Below, in pieces: positions 32,941 to 41,901 of a stretch of 64,000 nucleotides of DNA. Both the position numbers and the translations under genes were made by a program. Position 1 is the stretch's first letter; each line of letters begins with the position of its first letter. This stretch comes from Myxococcales bacterium. Lineage in GTDB: Bacteria; Myxococcota_A; Polyangia; Nannocystales; Nannocystaceae. The stretch spans positions 44,484 through 108,483 of the forward strand of contig JACKDW010000025.1 in assembly GCA_020633295.1 (NCBI GenBank), written 5' to 3'. The notes beneath the pieces are model-generated. The model was not told the DNA's origin. It saw only the letters and a list, made by a program, of their open reading frames with translations, and did not search any database.

Positions 32941-33133
32941 GGGGATTAGCGCGTTTGCGCGGTCAACGCGGCGCCCTCCTGTCAATTCGTCGACGGCCTC
33001 GTGACATTTTGTCAGGCGACCTTGTGCTCGAATTCGCGCGAAAATCACGCGTTTGGCGCCGTCGCGCGCGGGCGTCGTGGGAGACCGCGCGCGCCTATAA
33101 ACATGTCACAACACACATGCCCGTAAGAACATA

Positions 33134-34051
33134 TTACTGCGCGCGCCGACGAGGCGCCCGCGAGGAGCGCCGCGCGAGCTCGCCAGCGGAGAGGTCGACC
33201 ACGCTCGAGATCTTCGTGCTCCGCTTCTCGAACACCAAGAAGTAGGAGTGGTTCTTGCGGGCGTGCACCTGCTTCTTGAGCCTGCTGACGCCCGGGCTGT
33301 TGGGGCGCACGAGCACGAACAGGTCCTTGCAGTACAGGCCGAGGCTCTCGTAGCCGGTGATGATCTCGACGTGGGTCAGGCGCTGCTTGTTGGCGCTGAC
33401 CTCGTCCTGGCACTTCACGATCAACACGCCGCCGGCCCGCAGCACGCGGAGCGCCTCGCGCCCGGCGCGGGCGTAGAGGTCGAGCACGGCGTCGTGCCAG
33501 CGCGGCTGCGCGCGCGGCTTGCCCTCGGCCTCGGCGGTCGCGCGCCCGTTGGAGTAGGCGCGACGAAACGCGGCGTGCGTGCCGGAGCCGGCCATGTGAT
33601 CGGTCTTGCGCCGGTACAGACCCTCCATGTAGGGCGGGTCGAGCACGAGGCAGTCGAAGCTCGCGTCTTCGAAGGGGAGCGCGCGGCAGTCCACGCCGTC
33701 TTGGTAGGTGAACGACGGCCGCGCCGCGCGGGCGCTCGGCTTGAGCTCGATGTCCGACGCGTGCACGTCGTAGGCGCCGGGCTCGATCTGCTTCCAGAAC
33801 ACGCCCTTGCCGAAGGTGACGTCGGCGACGCGCGCCCCGGCGGGGACGTGCAGCGCGAGGATGCGCGCGAACACCAGGGCGTTCTCGCCGACGTGGGCCG
33901 AGGGCACCACGTCGCTGGTGGCGACGCCGCCCTGGACCCTCCGCGTGTCGCCGCTCGCGGCCGCGCTCGCGCGCGGGGATCGACCCTTCGCCGGGCGCCG
34001 GCGATCCGTGCGTTTTGAGCTCGTGCCCGCTTCGGTCTGCCGCGTAGCCAT
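33134..34051 (-). CDS. DNA methylase-like SAM-dependent methyltransferase
   Basis: The start is placed at ATG 34051 (MATRQTEAGTSSKRT); the 82 codons upstream are Arg-rich shadow sequence overlapping the aconitase gene. A basic N-terminal tail of about 40 residues precedes a Rossmann-type fold: VPAGARVADVTFGKGVFWKQIEPG (SAM motif I region), VHASDIELKP, then the catalytic motif LDPPYMEG, characteristic of N6-adenine/N4-cytosine DNA methylases, and ALRVLRAGGVLIVKCQDEV and KNHSYFLVFEKR at the end. No specificity domain or restriction gene is nearby, so it would be an orphan methylase. Base or RNA specificity cannot be told from sequence alone. Confidence 0.8.
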   Translation of the reverse strand: MATRQTEAGTSSKRTDRRRPAKGRSPRASAAASGDTRRVQGGVATSDVVPSAHVGENALVFARILALHVPAGARVADVTFGKGVFWKQIEPGAYDVHASDIELKPSARAARPSFTYQDGVDCRALPFEDASFDCLVLDPPYMEGLYRRKTDHMAGSGTHAAFRRAYSNGRATAEAEGKPRAQPRWHDAVLDLYARAGREALRVLRAGGVLIVKCQDEVSANKQRLTHVEIITGYESLGLYCKDLFVLVRPNSPGVSRLKKQVHARKNHSYFLVFEKRSTKISSVVDLSAGELARRSSRAPRRRAQ

Positions 34052-34218
34052 GCGTTGCCGCCACGCTACACCGCGCGCGCGGGGCCGCAAACCCCGGGTC
34101 CACGCCCGGGCGCGACGCCCCGGGGAACACCCCAAAAGCGCCCTCGGGGACCGCCCGAGGCCCCCGGATTCGCGCTGCGATGCTTCGCAAAGCCGCGGAC
34201 GGCGTGTATCTTCCGCGC

Positions 34219-36522
34219 ATGTCCGCAGCACCCGAGCTCTCCGTCGACGCAGTACGCGCACTCTATGAGACGCAAGCCGAACGCCATGCATGGGCACGCG
34301 CTCTTCTGGGTCGCCCGTTGACCTACGCTGAGAAGGTCCTGTTCGCGCATATGCGCCCCGACGAGGTCAAGAGCGTCGCCGACGTCGAGCGCCGCAAGGC
34401 GTCGGTCCGGCTGTACCCAGACCGCGTCGCGCTCCAGGACGCCACGGCGCAGATGGCGATCCTGCAGTTCATGATGTCGGGCATGCCGCGGGTGCAGGCG
34501 CCGACGACGATTCACTGCGATCACCTGATCCGCGCGCAGACCGGCGCCAAGACGGATCTCCTGCGCGCGGTCGACGAGAACGCGGAGGTCTATGACTTCC
34601 TCGCCAGCTCGGGCAAGAAGTACGGGCTCGGGTTCTGGAAGCCCGGCGCTGGCATTATCCACCAGGTGGTGCTCGAGAACTACGCGTTCCCGGGCGGGCA
34701 CATGATCGGCACCGACTCGCACACGCCGAACGCGGGCGGGCTCGGGATGATCGCGGTCGGCGTCGGCGGTGCCGACGCGGTCGACGTGATGGTCGGCATG
34801 CCCTTCGGCCTGCGCATGCCCGGGCTCATCGGCGTGCGCCTGACCGGCTCGCTCAAGGGCTGGACGGCGCCCAAGGACGTCATCCTCGCGCTGCTCGGCA
34901 TCCTCACCGTCAAGGGCGGGACCGGGCACATCGTCGAGTTCTTCGGCCCGGGCACGGCGAACCTCTCGTGCACCGGCAAGGGCACGATCTGCAACATGGG
35001 CGCCGAGCACGGCGCGACGACCTCGACCTTCCCGTTTGACGCGTCGATGGCGACCTACCTGCGCGCGACCGGGCGCGAGGCGATCGCGGCGCTGGCGGAG
35101 CAGCACGCCGCCGAGCTGCGCGCGGACCCGGAGGTCGAGGGCGACGCCGACAAGTTCTACGACCGCGTGATCGAGATCGACCTCGACACGCTCGAGCCCC
35201 ACGTCAACGGTCCGCACTCGCCCGATCGCGCGTGGCCGATCTCGAAGCTGGCGCAGGCCGTCAAGGACAACAGCTGGCCCGACACGCTGCGCTACGGGCT
35301 GATCGGCTCGTGCACGAACTCGTCCTACGAGGACATGGAGCGCGCGGCCGAGGTCATCCGTCAGGCCGGCGAGGTCGGCGTCGAGAAGCTCGCCAAGCCG
35401 CTGATGGTGACGCCCGGCTCCGACCAGATCCACAACACGATCAAGCGCGACGGTCAGCTCGAGGTGTTCGAGCAGGCGGGCGCGACGCTGCTGGCCAACG
35501 CCTGCGGGCCGTGCATCGGGCAGTGGAAGCGCACCGACATCGCGCCGAAGGAGTCGAACTCGATCATCAACTCCTTCAACCGCAACTTCAAGGGCCGCAA
35601 CGACGGCAACCGCGAGACGCTGAGCTTCATCGCCAGCCCGGAGACCGTGGTCGCGCTGACGATGGCCGGGCGCCTCTCGTTCAACCCGCTGACCGACACG
35701 ATCGACGGCAAGAAGCTGCCGCCGCCCGATCCGGCGCCGAACGAGGGCCTGCCCGAGCAGGGCTTCGCGCCGGGGCTCGCGGGCTTCGACGCGCCCGCGC
35801 CCGAGGGCGCCGAGGCCGACGCGGTGGAGGTGCTGGTGGCGCCCGACAGCAAGCGCCTGCAGCTGCTGACGCCCTTCGACACCTGGGACGGACAGGACTA
35901 CAAGGACATGCCGGTGCTGCTCAAGGCGGTCGGCAAGTGCACCACCGACCACATCTCGCCGGCGGGCCCGTGGCTGAAGTACCGCGGTCACCTCGACAAC
36001 ATCAGCGACAACATGTTCATCGGCGCGGTCAACGAGTTCACCGAGGAGCCCGGCACGGGCAACAACGTGCTCTCGGGTGAGCAGGGCGTGAACCTCTCGA
36101 AGCTCGCGCGCGCCTACAAGGCGAAGGGCGTCAGCTGGGCGGTGTTCGGCGACGAGAACTACGGCGAGGGCTCGTCGCGCGAGCACGCGGCGATGGAGCC
36201 GCGTCACCTCGGCTGCCGGCTGGTGGTCGCGCGCTCGTTCGCGCGCATCCACGAGACGAACCTCAAGAAGCAGGGCGTGATCGCGGCGACCTTCGCCGAC
36301 CCCGCCGACTACGAGAAGGTGCAGGAGCACGACCGCGTGTCGGTGACCGGGCTCGGGAGCTTCGCGCCGGGCGAGCCGCTGACGGTCGTGCTTTCGCACC
36401 GAGACGGCAGCATCGACCGCTTCGACGTGCGCCACTCGTTCAACGACGAGCAGATCGGCTGGTTCAAGGCCGGCAGCGCCCTCAACGCGCTGCGCGACGA
36501 GCAGGCGCAGGCGGCGAACTAG
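34219..36522 (+). CDS. Aconitate hydratase, mitochondrial-type
   Basis: A TCA-cycle enzyme that interconverts citrate and isocitrate; 767 residues from ATG 34219. Cluster ligands are visible in GSCTNSSYEDM and ANACGPCIGQW. Substrate-site stretches include GTDSHTPNAGGLGMIAVGVGGADAVDVM, GTGHIVEFFGPG and CNMGAEHGATTSTFPFD. The swivel domain has VGKCTTDHISPAGPWLKYRGHLDNISDN and GDENYGEGSSREHAAMEPRHLG. The wording follows mitochondrial aconitase rather than bacterial AcnA or AcnB. The 5' leader, shared with the divergent methylase gene, is full of short GC hairpins. The next gene starts 12 bases downstream. Confidence 0.95.
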   Translation: MSAAPELSVDAVRALYETQAERHAWARALLGRPLTYAEKVLFAHMRPDEVKSVADVERRKASVRLYPDRVALQDATAQMAILQFMMSGMPRVQAPTTIHCDHLIRAQTGAKTDLLRAVDENAEVYDFLASSGKKYGLGFWKPGAGIIHQVVLENYAFPGGHMIGTDSHTPNAGGLGMIAVGVGGADAVDVMVGMPFGLRMPGLIGVRLTGSLKGWTAPKDVILALLGILTVKGGTGHIVEFFGPGTANLSCTGKGTICNMGAEHGATTSTFPFDASMATYLRATGREAIAALAEQHAAELRADPEVEGDADKFYDRVIEIDLDTLEPHVNGPHSPDRAWPISKLAQAVKDNSWPDTLRYGLIGSCTNSSYEDMERAAEVIRQAGEVGVEKLAKPLMVTPGSDQIHNTIKRDGQLEVFEQAGATLLANACGPCIGQWKRTDIAPKESNSIINSFNRNFKGRNDGNRETLSFIASPETVVALTMAGRLSFNPLTDTIDGKKLPPPDPAPNEGLPEQGFAPGLAGFDAPAPEGAEADAVEVLVAPDSKRLQLLTPFDTWDGQDYKDMPVLLKAVGKCTTDHISPAGPWLKYRGHLDNISDNMFIGAVNEFTEEPGTGNNVLSGEQGVNLSKLARAYKAKGVSWAVFGDENYGEGSSREHAAMEPRHLGCRLVVARSFARIHETNLKKQGVIAATFADPADYEKVQEHDRVSVTGLGSFAPGEPLTVVLSHRDGSIDRFDVRHSFNDEQIGWFKAGSALNALRDEQAQAAN

Positions 36523-36533
36523 GGAGGAGCGGC

Positions 36534-37568
36534 GTGTCCAGCCCAGGCGAGACGGAGCTGTCTACACAGACAGAATTCACGCGCCAGGCGGGCGTGGAGG
36601 TGCCGCTGATCTGCGGGGCGATGTACCCGTGCTCCAACCCCGAGCTCGTCGCGGCCGTGTCGGCCGCCGGCGGGCTCGGGATCGTTCAGCCGATGTCGAT
36701 GATCTACGCGCACGGCCACGAGTACCGGGCCGGGCTGCGGCTGATCCGGCGCGTCACGGATCGCCCGATCGGCGTCAACATCATCGTCGAGAAGCTGGTT
36801 CAGGCCTACGAGGACCGCGCGCGTCAGTGGGTGGAGGTCGCGCTCGAGGAGGGCGTGCGGTTCTTCGTGACGGCGCTCGGCAACCCGCGCTGGGTCGTCG
36901 ACGCGGTGCACGCGGCCGGCGGCCACGTGTATCACGACGTGACCGAGCGAAAGTGGGCGCTCAAGGCCCTCGACGGCGGGGTCGACGGGCTGATCTGCGT
37001 GAACCGCCGCGCCGGCGGCCACGCCGGGCGCGAGGATCCACGCGCGCTGGTGGAGTCGCTCGCGGATCTCGGCAAGCCGCTGATCTGCGCGGGCGGGATC
37101 GGCTCGCCCGACGACTTCGTCGGGGCGCTGCGGCTGGGCTACGCGGGCGCGCAGCTCGGCACGCGCTTCATCGCCACGCACGAGTGCCGCGCGCACGCCG
37201 ACTACAAGCAGGCGATCGTCGCGGCCGAGGCCGACGACATCGTCCTCACGGAGAAGCTCTCGGGCGTCCCGGTGTCGATCATCAACACGCCGTACGTGCA
37301 GAAGATCGGGACCAAGGCCGGCCCGCTCGCGCGGATGATGCTCCGCGGGCGTCGCACGAAGCACTGGATGCGCGCGCTGTACAGCGTTCAGTCGATCTGG
37401 ACGCTGAAGCGCGCGAACCTCCGCGGCGCGGCGTATCAGGAGTATTTTCAGGCGGGCAAGAGCGTGGACGGCATCCACGACATCGAGCGCGCCGGCGATA
37501 TCGTCCGCCGCTTCCAGGACGCGCTCACGCGCGCGTCCGAACCCACGCGCGCCGCCACGCCCACCTAG
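36534..37568 (+). CDS. Nitronate monooxygenase-family flavin oxidoreductase
   Basis: A GTG start at 36534 with a near-perfect Shine-Dalgarno (GGGAGGAG at 36522-36529). The 344-residue TIM-barrel protein resembles 2-nitropropane dioxygenase/nitronate monooxygenase: VPLICGAMYPCSNPELVAAVSAAGGLGIVQP, RPIGVNIIVEKLV, CVNRRAGGHAGR (the GGHxG-type FMN loop), PLICAGGIGSPDDFVGALRLGYAGAQLGTRFIAT (phosphate-binding) and a C-terminal helical tail. Substrates in this family vary (nitronates, enoyl-ACP reduction by FabK relatives), so only the flavin chemistry can be asserted. Tight coupling to the aconitase gene suggests one transcript. Confidence 0.88.
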   Translation: MSSPGETELSTQTEFTRQAGVEVPLICGAMYPCSNPELVAAVSAAGGLGIVQPMSMIYAHGHEYRAGLRLIRRVTDRPIGVNIIVEKLVQAYEDRARQWVEVALEEGVRFFVTALGNPRWVVDAVHAAGGHVYHDVTERKWALKALDGGVDGLICVNRRAGGHAGREDPRALVESLADLGKPLICAGGIGSPDDFVGALRLGYAGAQLGTRFIATHECRAHADYKQAIVAAEADDIVLTEKLSGVPVSIINTPYVQKIGTKAGPLARMMLRGRRTKHWMRALYSVQSIWTLKRANLRGAAYQEYFQAGKSVDGIHDIERAGDIVRRFQDALTRASEPTRAATPT

Positions 37569-37606
37569 CGAGCGCGTACCATCCTCTCCGCCCCCCGGAC
37601 TCCCCC

Positions 37607-39118
37607 GTGTTCAAGACGCTCCGCCGCGCAACCCAGATCCTCCACCGGGTCAGCCCGCGTCTCGCCGCCGACGAGACCGTGATGACGATCGACGAGGACG
37701 GGAGCGTCAAGCTGCGCACCCCGGAGACGCGGCTGCAGGCGCGGCTGCACGAGTCCGTGTTCAGCGAGCTGATCGAGCAGCTCGAGCAGTTCCGCTTCAA
37801 GCGCGTGGCCGGGACCTACGGCGACGCGATGGCCGAGTACGTCCACGACCTCGAGGTCCACGAGGGCCCGGGCAAGAAGGGGCGCATCACGGTGCGCCTC
37901 AACCACGAGTACGGCTCGCTGGTCGGCGAGGCGCCGCCGGGGATCCGCGAGTTCATCACGCTGCTCGATCGCCTCTCGCAGTACATGCTCGAGGAGGGCG
38001 ACAACAGCTACATGGTCGACGAGGCGTTCCTCGACCAGCTCGGGCACGGCATCGACTTCCCCTACTTCAACCCCCACGGCACGCCGGGCTCGCTGCTGCT
38101 GATCGACAAGCAGGGCGCGACGCTGCCGGCGACGAGCCGCGAGTGGCAGATGCCCTTCGCCGACGGCCTGATCGCGTTTAAGGATCAGGACGGGCAATTC
38201 GGGTTCATGAAGGCGTCGGGCGAGATCGTCGTGACGCCGCGCTACCAGCTGACCTTCGGGTTCTCGGAGGGTCTGGCGCCCGTCAAGCAGGGCGGCAAGT
38301 GGGGCTACATCAACACGGCCGGCGGGCTCGTGATCGAGCCGAGCTTCGCGGCCGCCGGCGCGTTCTCGGACGGCATGGCCGAGGTGACGCGCGGCGAGGA
38401 GCGCGGCTACGTCAACCGTCAGGGCGTGTTCTTCGCGGCGCCGAAGGGCGCCCGCCAGCTCACGCCCTTCTCGGGCGGCTACGCGGCGTATCAGGCGCTG
38501 AGCCGCATCGGCGAGCCGGCCTGGGGTTACCTCGACCGTGAGGGCAAGGTCATCCTCAAGCCCACCTACGAGCGCTCCGGGCCGTTTAGCGAGGGCCTCG
38601 CGCCGGCCATGGACGAGGACCGCTACGGCTTCATCAACCCGGCCGGCGAGTTCGCGATCGCGGCGCAGTACGACAGCGCCGGGGCCTTCCGGCAGGGGCT
38701 CGCGGCGGCCAGCCTGGACGGGCGCTGCGGCTACGTCAACAAGAACGGCGAGTGGGTCATCACCCCGCGCTTCACCATCGCGCACGAGTTCGCCGAGGGC
38801 CTCGCGGCCGTCAAGGTCGGCCGTCGCTACGGCTACATCGACCGCTCCGGCGGGCTCGTGATCGAGGCGAAGTTCGAGCTCGCCGAGGTCTTCTCCGACG
38901 GCCTCGCGGCCGTGCGCGCCGATCACCGCTGGGGCTACGTCGACCCCGCGGGCGCGCTCGTGATCGAGCCGCAGTACGAGAGCGCGCGGCCGTTCAACGC
39001 GGGCGTCGCGTGCGTGCGCGCGTTCGCGGCGCGCGCGCCGCTCGTCGCGACCGGCTCCTCGAAGGTCATCATCAACCTCAAGAAGCCCGACGCCGAGGCG
39101 CCCGCGGGGCCCGAGTAG
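37607..39118 (+). CDS. WG-repeat protein
   Basis: A probable GTG start at 37607; the frame upstream overlaps the oxidoreductase gene and is not coding. The first 150 residues are an unrecognised alpha-beta domain (LHESVFSELIEQLEQFRFKRV, EFITLLDRLSQYMLEEGDNSYMVDE). From about residue 180 there are seven to eight WG repeats of about 45 residues with the core (W/Y)GYINxxGxxVIxPxFxxAxxFSxGLAxV, for example GYINTAGGLVIEPSFAAAGAFSDGMAEV. No signal peptide is seen. WG repeats form beta structures in proteins of diverse, mostly unknown function. It follows the oxidoreductase by 38 bases; a palindromic hairpin lies just downstream. Confidence 0.85.
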   Translation: MFKTLRRATQILHRVSPRLAADETVMTIDEDGSVKLRTPETRLQARLHESVFSELIEQLEQFRFKRVAGTYGDAMAEYVHDLEVHEGPGKKGRITVRLNHEYGSLVGEAPPGIREFITLLDRLSQYMLEEGDNSYMVDEAFLDQLGHGIDFPYFNPHGTPGSLLLIDKQGATLPATSREWQMPFADGLIAFKDQDGQFGFMKASGEIVVTPRYQLTFGFSEGLAPVKQGGKWGYINTAGGLVIEPSFAAAGAFSDGMAEVTRGEERGYVNRQGVFFAAPKGARQLTPFSGGYAAYQALSRIGEPAWGYLDREGKVILKPTYERSGPFSEGLAPAMDEDRYGFINPAGEFAIAAQYDSAGAFRQGLAAASLDGRCGYVNKNGEWVITPRFTIAHEFAEGLAAVKVGRRYGYIDRSGGLVIEAKFELAEVFSDGLAAVRADHRWGYVDPAGALVIEPQYESARPFNAGVACVRAFAARAPLVATGSSKVIINLKKPDAEAPAGPE

Positions 39119-39129
39119 CGCGCGGCTTG

Positions 39130-39151
39130 GACATGTCTCGATAGACATGTC
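39130..39151 (+). terminator. Hairpin made of two GACATGTC palindromes
   Basis: Two copies of the 8-bp palindrome GACATGTC separated by TCGATA lie 11 bases after the WG-repeat gene stop. They form an 8-bp stem with a 6-base loop. No T run follows. It may be a terminator or a protein site. Confidence 0.45.
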
Positions 39152-39255
39152 GTGAAATCGAGGGCGCGGTCGGAGAAAGATCCAATTGATCCTCCCGCCC
39201 CGCGACACTCCCGAGTAGCGGCGCCGAATCGTCTGGCGCTGCGGGAGGGCGCGAG

Positions 39256-40227
39256 ATGGGTGCGACGACGACGGCGACGGAGAGGTTTGGTTCACGGCAC
39301 GCGGCGCGCGGGCGCGCGAGGCTTCGCCCTCTGGCCGCGCTCGCGGCGCTGTGCGGGGTGACGCTGACGGGCGCCTGCGACGACGTGACCCCGTACGCGC
39401 CCGAGGGCGAGGTCTCGCTGCGACCCGGCGGCGGGCTCCGCTACGACACCAACCACGTCGGCTCCCACCACTTCTCGGAGCTCGATCTGAGCAAGTCGTC
39501 GGTCTGGCTCGCGCCGTGGCGGCTGTGCGTGCGGATCTGGTGGGAAGACGGGATGCTGTGGTGCGAGACCGGCGACGGCAAGGTCTACGCGCTGCTGCAC
39601 TTCCTCGGCTCGACCTGGACGGCCGACGTCGACGGCGAGCCGGTGAAGCTGCGGCTCGCGGACCTGAAGTACATCGAGGAGCGAGATCACTGGCTCGCGC
39701 GCTTCGAAGACCTCGACGGCAACCCGACCTGTGACCCCGACGAGAACGGCGAGCGCTGGGCGCTGCTGTACGGGAACGTGCACTTCGACGGGGCGACCGG
39801 CAGCTTCTCGCACGACGAGGACACCCTGCACATCGCCTGTCTCTCGGGGATCCTCGGCGACGCCGGCCAGCGCTACGGCTGGACGCCCGACGCGCTCGAC
39901 GGCGACCTCGAGGCGATGGACGCGGCGATCCGCGCGGCGGCCTTCGACCCCTGCGGCGCGGGGACGCCGATGGCCAGCGCGCTCGGCGGGTTCGCGGCCG
40001 CCGACCACCACGGCCTCAACGCGTTCGGGCCCGGCGCCTCGAAGCTCAGCGAGGGGGTGTACGACGCCCAGGGCATGGTGTGCAGCGGCACGCAGTCGCG
40101 CCAGGGGCCGATCCCCAACGAGCCGAGCTGCCCGGGCGGCGTGACGATCCCGGTGTGTGACGAGGCGAGCCTGGCGACGCTGTTCGCCAGCGACGCGCGC
40201 CTGATCTGGACCAAGCCGATCGAGTGA
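39256..40227 (+). CDS. Putative lipoprotein, possibly ADYC-like
   Basis: A secreted protein of 323 residues: Arg-rich start, hydrophobic stretch and a Cys at about residue 41 (GVTLTGACDD), close to a lipobox. The mature part is Trp- and Cys-rich (WLAPWRLCVRIWWEDGMLWCETGDG, DGNPTCDPDENGERWALLYGNVHFDG, HIACLSGILGDAGQRYGW, and GGFAAADHHGLNAFGPG). The order 'IAC..GxxxxAGxxYGW ... ADxxG' recalls the ADYC-domain proteins of myxobacteria, but the ADYC tetrad itself reads ADHH, so this is a weak assignment. It converges with only 5 bases on the C45 gene. Confidence 0.65.
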   Translation: MGATTTATERFGSRHAARGRARLRPLAALAALCGVTLTGACDDVTPYAPEGEVSLRPGGGLRYDTNHVGSHHFSELDLSKSSVWLAPWRLCVRIWWEDGMLWCETGDGKVYALLHFLGSTWTADVDGEPVKLRLADLKYIEERDHWLARFEDLDGNPTCDPDENGERWALLYGNVHFDGATGSFSHDEDTLHIACLSGILGDAGQRYGWTPDALDGDLEAMDAAIRAAAFDPCGAGTPMASALGGFAAADHHGLNAFGPGASKLSEGVYDAQGMVCSGTQSRQGPIPNEPSCPGGVTIPVCDEASLATLFASDARLIWTKPIE

Positions 40228-40232
40228 GCGCG

Positions 40233-41625
40233 TCACGGCGCGTCGGCGAACAGCTCGTCCCAGCGGTGATCGACGCGGGCCGGTGAGTCCGCCATCGATC
40301 GACCCGGCGCGCGCGCGCGCAGCGAGAGCGCGCGGCGCTCGGGCACCAGCATGAGCGTGTGCACCACGTCGCGCTCGATCCTCGTCGACTCGCCGAGGGA
40401 CCACAGGCGCTCGCGATCGACGCGCGCGCCGCTGGCCGCGAGCCCGCGCTCGAGCCGCTGATAGCGGCCGCAGCTCGTCGGGGTCGCGCGCGCGCGCAGG
40501 TGGTTGGTCGCCGCGAGCGCGTGCGGGCCGAGCCGCGCGTCGGCCTCCGGTCCGCGCGCGGCGACGCCGTCGGCCTCGACCTCCACGACCCGCGCCGGCG
40601 CGCGCCCGAGCTCCGACGCCACGCGGTTGGGCTCGACGAGATGGACGATGTAGCTGCCGGCGTGGCGCCCGTCCGCGAGCGCGCGCGCGACGTCGTCTGC
40701 GGTGCTGCGGCCGTCGCCGTCGACGTCGCGGGCCTGCAGCGCGCGGCGCAGCAGGAGGTTGGCGGGCGCGAAGCCGGCGGCGGCCTCGGCCAGCGACGCG
40801 TGCCCGTCGCCGTAGCCCATGTTGAAGAGCGCGCCGACGCCGGCCGCGTTCATGCAGCTGAGGCAGCCGATGTAGCCGGCGAACGCGACCGAGACGAGCG
40901 GCTGCGACTGCGGATCCGACGGCGCGTAGGCGATGATGACCTGGCTCTCGAGCAAGGCTGGATTGGAGGACCAGTCGAGGTTGCGGACGATCGCGAGCTC
41001 GCCCGCGAGCGCCGGGTCGTCCCGCGTCGCGTCGCCCCAGGTCGAGAGCGACGAGCAGCCGATCGCGACGAGGTCGGTCATCGCGTTCATCAGCAGGAGG
41101 TCGCTCGGCGTGAGCGCGCGGCCGAGCGCCTCGACGTGGGCGCCGCCGGCGTGCTCCATCCCGGCGAGCAGGCCCTCGGCCTCCTCGCGCAGCGCCGGGT
41201 CGATGTCGGCGACGGCGGCGAAGACCCCGGCGAACGCGTTGAAGGTCGCGCTCGGGATGTCGGCGAGCACGTAGCCGGAGACGACGCGGAGGATGTCGTC
41301 GCGCAGCAGCGCGCCGTGGGCGAAGCCCATCTCGCGCGGCGAGCCGCGCAGCTGCAGCACGCGCTGACCGTGGATCGTCCGCAGGCTGCCGCGGAGCGCC
41401 TGTTCAGGCAGGTCCGGGTCGCGCTCGCGCGACGCCGGCGCTTCGACCTCCAGGGGCGGCCGCGGGCTCCAGGGCGGCCGCGGGCTCCAGCGCGCTCGCG
41501 GGCGCGGGCGCGGGCGCGGGCGACTCGCGCGCGCAGCCGACGAGCGCGAGCGTCATGAACCCGAGGGTGACCGCGGCCGCGCGCGTCGTGACGAGGCCCG
41601 CGCCTCCTCGCGCTTCGCTCTTCAT
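40233..41625 (-). CDS. C45-type acyltransferase/peptidase lipoprotein, reading frame broken in linker
   Basis: The ATG at 41625 starts a lipoprotein signal (TLGFMTLALVGCARE) and a linker with ALEPAA repeats, but this frame stops at 41404. The downstream frame, open to 40233, encodes a C45/AAT-like domain: LRGSPREMGFAHGALLRDDI, then GCSSLSTWGDATRDD with the probable autocatalytic Cys, GELAIVRNLDWSS and GALFNMGYGDGHASL, ending LMLVPERRALSLRARAP. In this family the precursor cleaves itself before the Cys and acts as an N-terminal nucleophile amidohydrolase (acyl-6-APA or acyl-peptide type). Removing one G from GGGG at 41453-41456 makes the linker read ALEPAAALEPAAALEVEAPAS and joins both parts in frame. 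Confidence 0.8.
41453..41456. other. Probable frameshift site in the C45 lipoprotein gene
   Basis: The site lies in an 18-bp repeat. The copy at 41468 reads CCAGGGCGGCCGCGGG while this copy reads CCAGGGGCGGCCGCGGG, one G longer. Deleting the extra G restores both the repeat and the reading frame. Confidence 0.75.
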
Positions 41626-41901
41626 GTTACTTGCGGAGCAGCTCGGGCCAGGCGCGCGGGTCGACGCGGTGTCGGCCGCTGCGGCCGACGTCACGATCGC
41701 TGGTGGGCGGCCGCGGCGGGACATCGACGTCCTCACGCGCGCGCCGCAGGCGCGCGCGCGCGACCCGGCGATCACCGCGGCGATCGAGGTTGCGGCTGTA
41801 GCGATCGGACCAGCCGTGGAAGGGCTGATGGCGGCGAGAGCGTGACACGACCTGTCTCCGGGGACATTGTGAGCAGCGCGCGCGCGCGGGTCAAGCCGCG
41901 C

